Source of the DNA: Bacillota bacterium
GTDB taxonomy: Bacteria > Bacillota > Clostridia > Lachnospirales > Lachnospiraceae
Assembly: GCA_023414355.1 (NCBI GenBank)
Contig: JAEZOB010000009.1
Coordinates: forward strand, 434,001 to 498,000
Reading direction: 5' to 3'
DNA length: 64,000 bases
The position numbers and the translations under genes are program-made. Positions 60,374 through 64,000 of the stretch are shown here, piece after piece (position 1 is the stretch's first letter; the number at the start of each line of letters is the position of its first letter). The notes below the pieces were generated by a model. It saw nothing but the letters and a program-made list of their open reading frames with translations, had not been told where the DNA came from and searched no databases.

Positions 60374-61303
60374 ATGAGCACAGTAGCAATCGTTATGACC
60401 ACCTATAATGGTGAAAAATATATAGAAGAGCAGATCAAATCCATTCTTTCCTCCTCTTATCTGGATTTTGAATTATTTATCTTTGATGATGGATCTAAAG
60501 ATTCAACTCTTTCCATATTGGAGCATTATAAAGAAACTTATCCTGATAAAATCAATATCGTTCGTAATGAACAAAATTACGGTGTAACGATGAATTTCAT
60601 ACAGGCATTGGCTAAAATGACCACCGATTATATCATGTTCAGTGATCAGGATGATGTCTGGCTTCCAAATAAAATCGGGGTATCTTTAAAACGGATGAAG
60701 CATATGGAAGCACAATTCTCTAAAGAACATCCGATTGCAGTGTTCACAGATGCTCAGGTTGTGGATCAAAAGCTTTCCACCATCAATCCCTCCTTCTTTG
60801 GCTCTGGGCACCTTGATCCGAGAAAGACTGACCTTGCGCATCTGCTGATGGAAAATAAGCTGATTGGCTGTACTGTGATGGTCAATGCAGCTCTTCGCAG
60901 GAAACTGCAAGGGAACCGTTTGCCTCTGCATGCAAGATATCATGACTGGTGGGTTGCGCTCATAGCAGCTTCCTTCGGTAAAATCGGCTTTGTGGAAGAA
61001 AGCACTCTGCTTTATCGCCAGCATGGTAATAACATGGTTGGGGATTCCGGTTTTGCCTCTTATCTTAAGAACAGATTATCTACTCTGGAAAAACAGAGGG
61101 AGGCTCTGACGGCACTTTATAGACAGGCGGATGAATTTTTAAGTATTTACGGTGGTCAACTCAGTGAAGATAACCGGGATATTCTCAGGAGCTTTTCAGC
61201 CCTGAAGGATCTTGGTTTTATGAAAAAAAGAATAGCAGTCGTTCGGAATGGCTTCTTAAAATCCGGGCTGGTACGCAATATAGGATTACTTCTAATATTA
61301 TGA
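60374..61303 (+). CDS. Family 2 glycosyltransferase
   Basis: 309 aa. VAIVMTTYNGEKYIEEQIKSI, FIFDDGSKDST, FSDQDDVWLPNK (DxD) and YHDWWVALIAASFG with the acceptor-binding Asp-Trp-Trp, like RfbF/WbbL-type transferases. Ends in a helical tail. ATG 60374 with GAGGAA upstream; the GTG at 60362 lies in the SD. Works with the previous gene. Confidence 0.9.
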   Translation: MSTVAIVMTTYNGEKYIEEQIKSILSSSYLDFELFIFDDGSKDSTLSILEHYKETYPDKINIVRNEQNYGVTMNFIQALAKMTTDYIMFSDQDDVWLPNKIGVSLKRMKHMEAQFSKEHPIAVFTDAQVVDQKLSTINPSFFGSGHLDPRKTDLAHLLMENKLIGCTVMVNAALRRKLQGNRLPLHARYHDWWVALIAASFGKIGFVEESTLLYRQHGNNMVGDSGFASYLKNRLSTLEKQREALTALYRQADEFLSIYGGQLSEDNRDILRSFSALKDLGFMKKRIAVVRNGFLKSGLVRNIGLLLIL

Positions 61304-61435
61304 AAAATCGCTTTGACCGGTGAAAGACAATAGTAGGAAGAGAATGAAAACGTAAACATAAATATGAATTTTTATACACTCACTTTAGTGATTTAAACCA
61401 ATAAAAATTTTATCTGATTAGCATGCTTTCAGTAC

Positions 61436-61464
61436 TTGACAAACACATATGTAGTTGATACAAT
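61436..61464 (+). promoter_or_regulatory. ilvN-ilvC promoter
   Basis: TTGACA (61436-61441), 17-bp spacer, TACAAT (61459-61464). Confidence 0.85.
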
Positions 61465-61504
61465 AACTTACAACTTAATAATCTTACTTTTTATACAGCA
61501 ACAG

Positions 61505-61545
61505 AAGCCCCATTACAGAGTGTCCTGTGGTAATGGGCTTTTCTT
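61505..61545 (+). terminator. Leader terminator (attenuator) before ilvN
   Basis: AAGCCCCATTAC (61505-61516) pairs with GTAATGGGCTT (61530-61540) with one bulged C, followed by TTTTCTT. It lies between promoter and ilvN, so transcription must read through: an attenuator. No T-box, and only about 35 nt of leader precede it, leaving no room for a leader peptide. Confidence 0.7.
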
Positions 61546-61595
61546 ATAAGGTTTTGGACACGATAACAACGCTACATAACAGAGAGGTGCATGCT

Positions 61596-62099
61596 ATGAA
61601 GAGAATGGTATTATCGATTCTAGTGGATAACACTGCCGGTGTTTTGAGCCGTGTCGCAGGATTATTCAGTAGAAGAGGATATAATATCGACAGTTTGACT
61701 GTTGGTGAAACCCAAGACCCGGCCATCTCCCGTATGACGGTATTAGCGCATGGGGATGATCAGATTTTAGACCAGATCAGAAAGCAACTGCTAAAGCTGG
61801 AGGATGTGATAGAGATTAAGGAATTGGCTCCCGGAGAATCTGTGACCAGAGAATTGATCTTAGTCAAAGTGGCAGCAGGTGAGAAGGATCGTCAAGCTAT
61901 TATCTCTATAGCGGATATTTTCCGTGCGAAAATCGTGGATGTAGCATTGGAATCGCTGATGATCGAGCTTACCGGCAATCAGGATAAGATCGATGCTTTC
62001 ATTAAGCTGTTGGATCAATACACAATCAAAGAACTCGTACGGACCGGTATTACCGGACTTACAAGAGGCTCCGGAGATATCTCTGATTTTGATGATTAA
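61596..62099 (+). CDS. ilvN: Acetolactate synthase small (regulatory) subunit
   Basis: 167 aa with an N-terminal ACT domain (MVLSILVDNTAGVLSRVAGLFSRRGYNIDSLTVG) and the C-terminal half of the family (RELILVKVAAGE; DIFRAKIVDVALESLMIELTG). Binds valine and regulates the large subunit, which is not in the window. SD AGAGAGGTG 7 bp before ATG 61596; the frame is open from 61527 through the attenuator. First gene of ilvN-ilvC. Confidence 0.95.
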   Translation: MKRMVLSILVDNTAGVLSRVAGLFSRRGYNIDSLTVGETQDPAISRMTVLAHGDDQILDQIRKQLLKLEDVIEIKELAPGESVTRELILVKVAAGEKDRQAIISIADIFRAKIVDVALESLMIELTGNQDKIDAFIKLLDQYTIKELVRTGITGLTRGSGDISDFDD

Positions 62100-62217
62100 A
62101 TATGAAGGAACAATTAAATAGCATAAATGCTATTTGTTAAGGGGAGTATTCCTCAAAAATTTATAAATAGGGGTATGCCAGGATAGGTATACTCGCAGAA
62201 AAATGGAGGATAAGAAG

Positions 62218-63228
62218 ATGGCAAAGATTTTTTATCAACAGGATTGTAATCTTTCCTTATTAGAAGGAAAGACAGTAGCTGTGATCGGTTACGGCAGTCA
62301 GGGACATGCACATGCATTAAATGCAAAGGAATCCGGAGTTCATGTAATTATCGGCCTTTACGAAGGAAGCAAATCCTGGGCTAAGGCTGAAGCAGCTGGA
62401 TTTGAAGTATACACAGCTGCAGAAGCTGCAAAGAAAGCTGATATTATCATGATCCTCATCAATGATGAGAAACAGGCTAAGTTATATAAGGAGTCTATTG
62501 CTCCGAACCTTCAGCCCGGCAATGCATTGATGTTTGCTCACGGTTTTAGTATCCATTTCGGTCAGATTATTCCTCCTGCTGATGTAGATGTATTAATGAT
62601 TGCACCGAAGGGTCCCGGACATACTGTAAGAAGTCAGTATCAGGAAGGACGTGGCGTTCCATGTCTGATCGCGGTTCATCAGAATGCGACTGGTAAAGCT
62701 CATGAGTTAGGTCTTGCATATGCACTTGCAATCGGTGGTGCCAGAGCAGGTGTTCTTCAGACTACCTTCAGAGAAGAGACTGAGACAGACCTCTTTGGTG
62801 AGCAGGCAGTTCTTTGCGGTGGTGTGACTGCACTCATGAAGGCAGGTTTTGAGACCTTGGTTGAAGCAGGCTATGAACCCGAGAGTGCTTACTTTGAGTG
62901 TATTCATGAGATGAAGCTGATTGTTGACCTCATCAATGAGAGTGGTTTTGCAGGAATGAGATATTCCATCTCTAACACTGCAGAATATGGCGATTATGTA
63001 TCTGGTTCCAGAGTAATTACTGCTGAAACTAAGGCAACAATGAAGCAGATCCTGACAGAAATCCAGAATGGTACCTTTGCACGTAACTGGTTACTTGAGA
63101 ACCAGGTGGGATGCCCGAACTTCAATGCTACGAGAAGAATTGAAGCAAACCATGAGCTTGAGAAGGTGGGAGCAGAGCTTCGTAAGATGATGAGCTGGAC
63201 CAACAAACCGAAGTTGATCAATAACTAA
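62218..63228 (+). CDS. ilvC: Ketol-acid reductoisomerase
   Basis: 336 aa class I KARI of branched-chain amino acid synthesis. NAD(P) loop VAVIGYGSQGHAHALN, MIAPKGPGHTVRSQYQ, and C-terminal metal ligands (DLFGEQAVLCGG; YFECIHEMKLIVDLI; SNTAEYGDY). ATG 62218 has GGAGGA 7 bp upstream; the ATG at 62203 precedes the SD. Terminator follows. Confidence 0.97.
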   Translation: MAKIFYQQDCNLSLLEGKTVAVIGYGSQGHAHALNAKESGVHVIIGLYEGSKSWAKAEAAGFEVYTAAEAAKKADIIMILINDEKQAKLYKESIAPNLQPGNALMFAHGFSIHFGQIIPPADVDVLMIAPKGPGHTVRSQYQEGRGVPCLIAVHQNATGKAHELGLAYALAIGGARAGVLQTTFREETETDLFGEQAVLCGGVTALMKAGFETLVEAGYEPESAYFECIHEMKLIVDLINESGFAGMRYSISNTAEYGDYVSGSRVITAETKATMKQILTEIQNGTFARNWLLENQVGCPNFNATRRIEANHELEKVGAELRKMMSWTNKPKLINN

Positions 63229-63255
63229 TTGAATACGAGATAATATGGCATAAAA

Positions 63256-63297
63256 GCCGTTTGCTTATGAAAATCTCATAAGCAAACGGCCTTTTTT
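63256..63297 (+). terminator. Terminator of ilvN-ilvC
   Basis: 15-bp perfect stem (63256-63270/63276-63290), loop AAATC, then C and T6. Confidence 0.95.
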
Positions 63298-63541
63298 GTG
63301 ATAGGGTTCTATAAAATTACGCTTCTATAATATTAAAACTGGATTTAATTAATTACTAGATGATGAATACCAGACAAACGCAATGAAAGGGTAGCGTCTG
63401 ATTGCTGATGCTATCAAGCATAGGTATCACGATGTAATTATCTTAGTGAACATAAGGGAAGTGTAAGTAAGAAATAAGATGCAAAAGTTATGAATACAGA
63501 CAGTCCTCTCTCTTGTAATTATTAATAAGGAAGAGTATAAT

Positions 63542-63575
63542 AAAACCAGAAAACCAAAAATAGTTTTCCGGTTTT
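63542..63575 (+). terminator. Stem-loop upstream of the TetR gene
   Basis: AAAACCAGAAAAC (63542-63554) pairs with GTTTTCCGGTTTT (63563-63575) with one mismatch. Lies in the 434-bp gap between ilvC and the TetR gene, where I see no other feature. Confidence 0.5.
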
Positions 63576-63662
63576 GCTGATGATACCTGATTTAAATAAT
63601 GTATGTTTTATTGACGTTTACTAATATGTTTTTGATATTGATCGTCAAGGCAGGGAGAAAGA

Positions 63663-64000
63663 ATGGAATTGAAAGAGAAAATTATTGATGCGGTAATTGA
63701 GTTATTTAATGAGAAGGGCCTGAAATTTACGATGGATGATGTAGCAAAAAGTCTCGGCATCAGTAAAAGAACCATATATACAATTGTGGAGGATAAGGAA
63801 GCTCTTTTCATTGATACAGTGAACACGGTATTTGATTCGATTAAGAAATGCGAAAAGAAGATTCTTGAAGGGGAACTGGATACGCTTGATAAGCTCAGAA
63901 AGCTGCTTGTCATCTTGCCGGAACGGTATCAGACAATGAACTTTAAACAATTGTATGCTTTAAAAGAAACCTATCCCAAGATTTATACTAAGATAGAAGA
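63663..64000 (+). CDS. TetR family transcriptional regulator, cut by window end
   Basis: First 112 codons. TetR HTH visible: KIIDAVIELFNEKGLKFTMD followed by DVAKSLGISKRTIYTIVEDK, then start of the ligand domain. GGGAG precedes ATG 63663. The 3' end lies outside the window. Confidence 0.9.
   Translation, partial: MELKEKIIDAVIELFNEKGLKFTMDDVAKSLGISKRTIYTIVEDKEALFIDTVNTVFDSIKKCEKKILEGELDTLDKLRKLLVILPERYQTMNFKQLYALKETYPKIYTKIE

Overview
The window looks like chromosome of an anaerobic, low-to-moderate GC Firmicute, most likely a Lachnospiraceae-type Clostridium. This rests on gene content, not on a database match: a Firmicutes-type short serine acetyltransferase behind a Cys T-box, Mini-III RNase beside cysS, Firmicutes-type TopB, a GGGtGRT protein with an IscU-like partner, a corrinoid-activator-like ASKHA/[2Fe-2S] protein, a MetH without a reactivation domain, LUD-domain, FNT and DUF2752/DUF2975/DUF4190/DUF4349 proteins, strong AGGAGG ribosome binding sites, and TTGACA-17-TATAAT promoters. 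All identifications are by eye from motifs; no search or folding program was run.

Layout. 1-2.3 kb: end of an ABC-2 exporter operon (ATPase tail plus two permeases). 2.4-6.6 kb: HelD-like helicase behind a 13-bp inverted repeat, an unknown 65-aa ORF, tRNA-Val and tRNA-Met with a consensus promoter, and an FNT channel. 6.8-12.1 kb: ASKHA/ferredoxin activator, ispF, then a Cys T-box controlling cysE-cysS-mrnC. 12.3-22.4 kb: a giant secreted 5'-nucleotidase, a DUF4349 lipoprotein, a ferritin-like protein, DNA polymerase IV, a YbaK-type deacylase and a MATE pump. 22.6-26.1 kb: nucleoside salvage (deoD-deoC-cdd) and glyA. 26.2-30.9 kb: AraC regulator divergent from three Gfo/Idh/MocA oxidoreductases; before the third lies a sequence that folds on paper into a perfect four-way junction. 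31-38 kb: small membrane protein, LUD protein, topB with a palindromic leader, a beta-helix protein whose ribosome binding site sits in a tandem GGGAGG/CCTCCC array, an alpha/beta hydrolase and the IscU-like/GGGtGRT pair. 38.1-43.5 kb is accessory in feel: a decayed transposase, an AT-rich lipoprotein with an internal duplication, a metallo-beta-lactamase-fold protein, and TetR-CPBP-MFS behind a 56-bp perfect palindrome. 43.7-50.6 kb: GGDEF-EAL protein, an unlisted 58-aa gene, GT2-GtrA fusion, Hsp20, a fucose/arabinose-type isomerase, a Q/N/Y-rich DUF4190 protein. 50.8-55.7 kb: DUF2752 protein and the two-gene methionine/methyl-folate operon. 55.8-64 kb: Cys/Gly-rich small protein, DUF2975-XRE pair and DUF4173-like membrane protein, two glycosyltransferases, ilvN-ilvC and a TetR gene cut by the window end.

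How the genes fit. The T-box couples cysteine synthesis and cysteinyl-tRNA charging. MetF/homocysteine methyltransferase, truncated MetH and GlyA form one-carbon and methionine metabolism, and the ASKHA/[2Fe-2S] protein is a plausible reactivator for the cobalamin of MetH (inference). The most notable unexplained signals are intergenic: the four-way-junction element (29556-29678), the topB leader palindrome (32068-32195), the RBS repeat array (34500-34578) and the promoter-in-palindrome plus short tandem repeats around the DUF2975-XRE pair.
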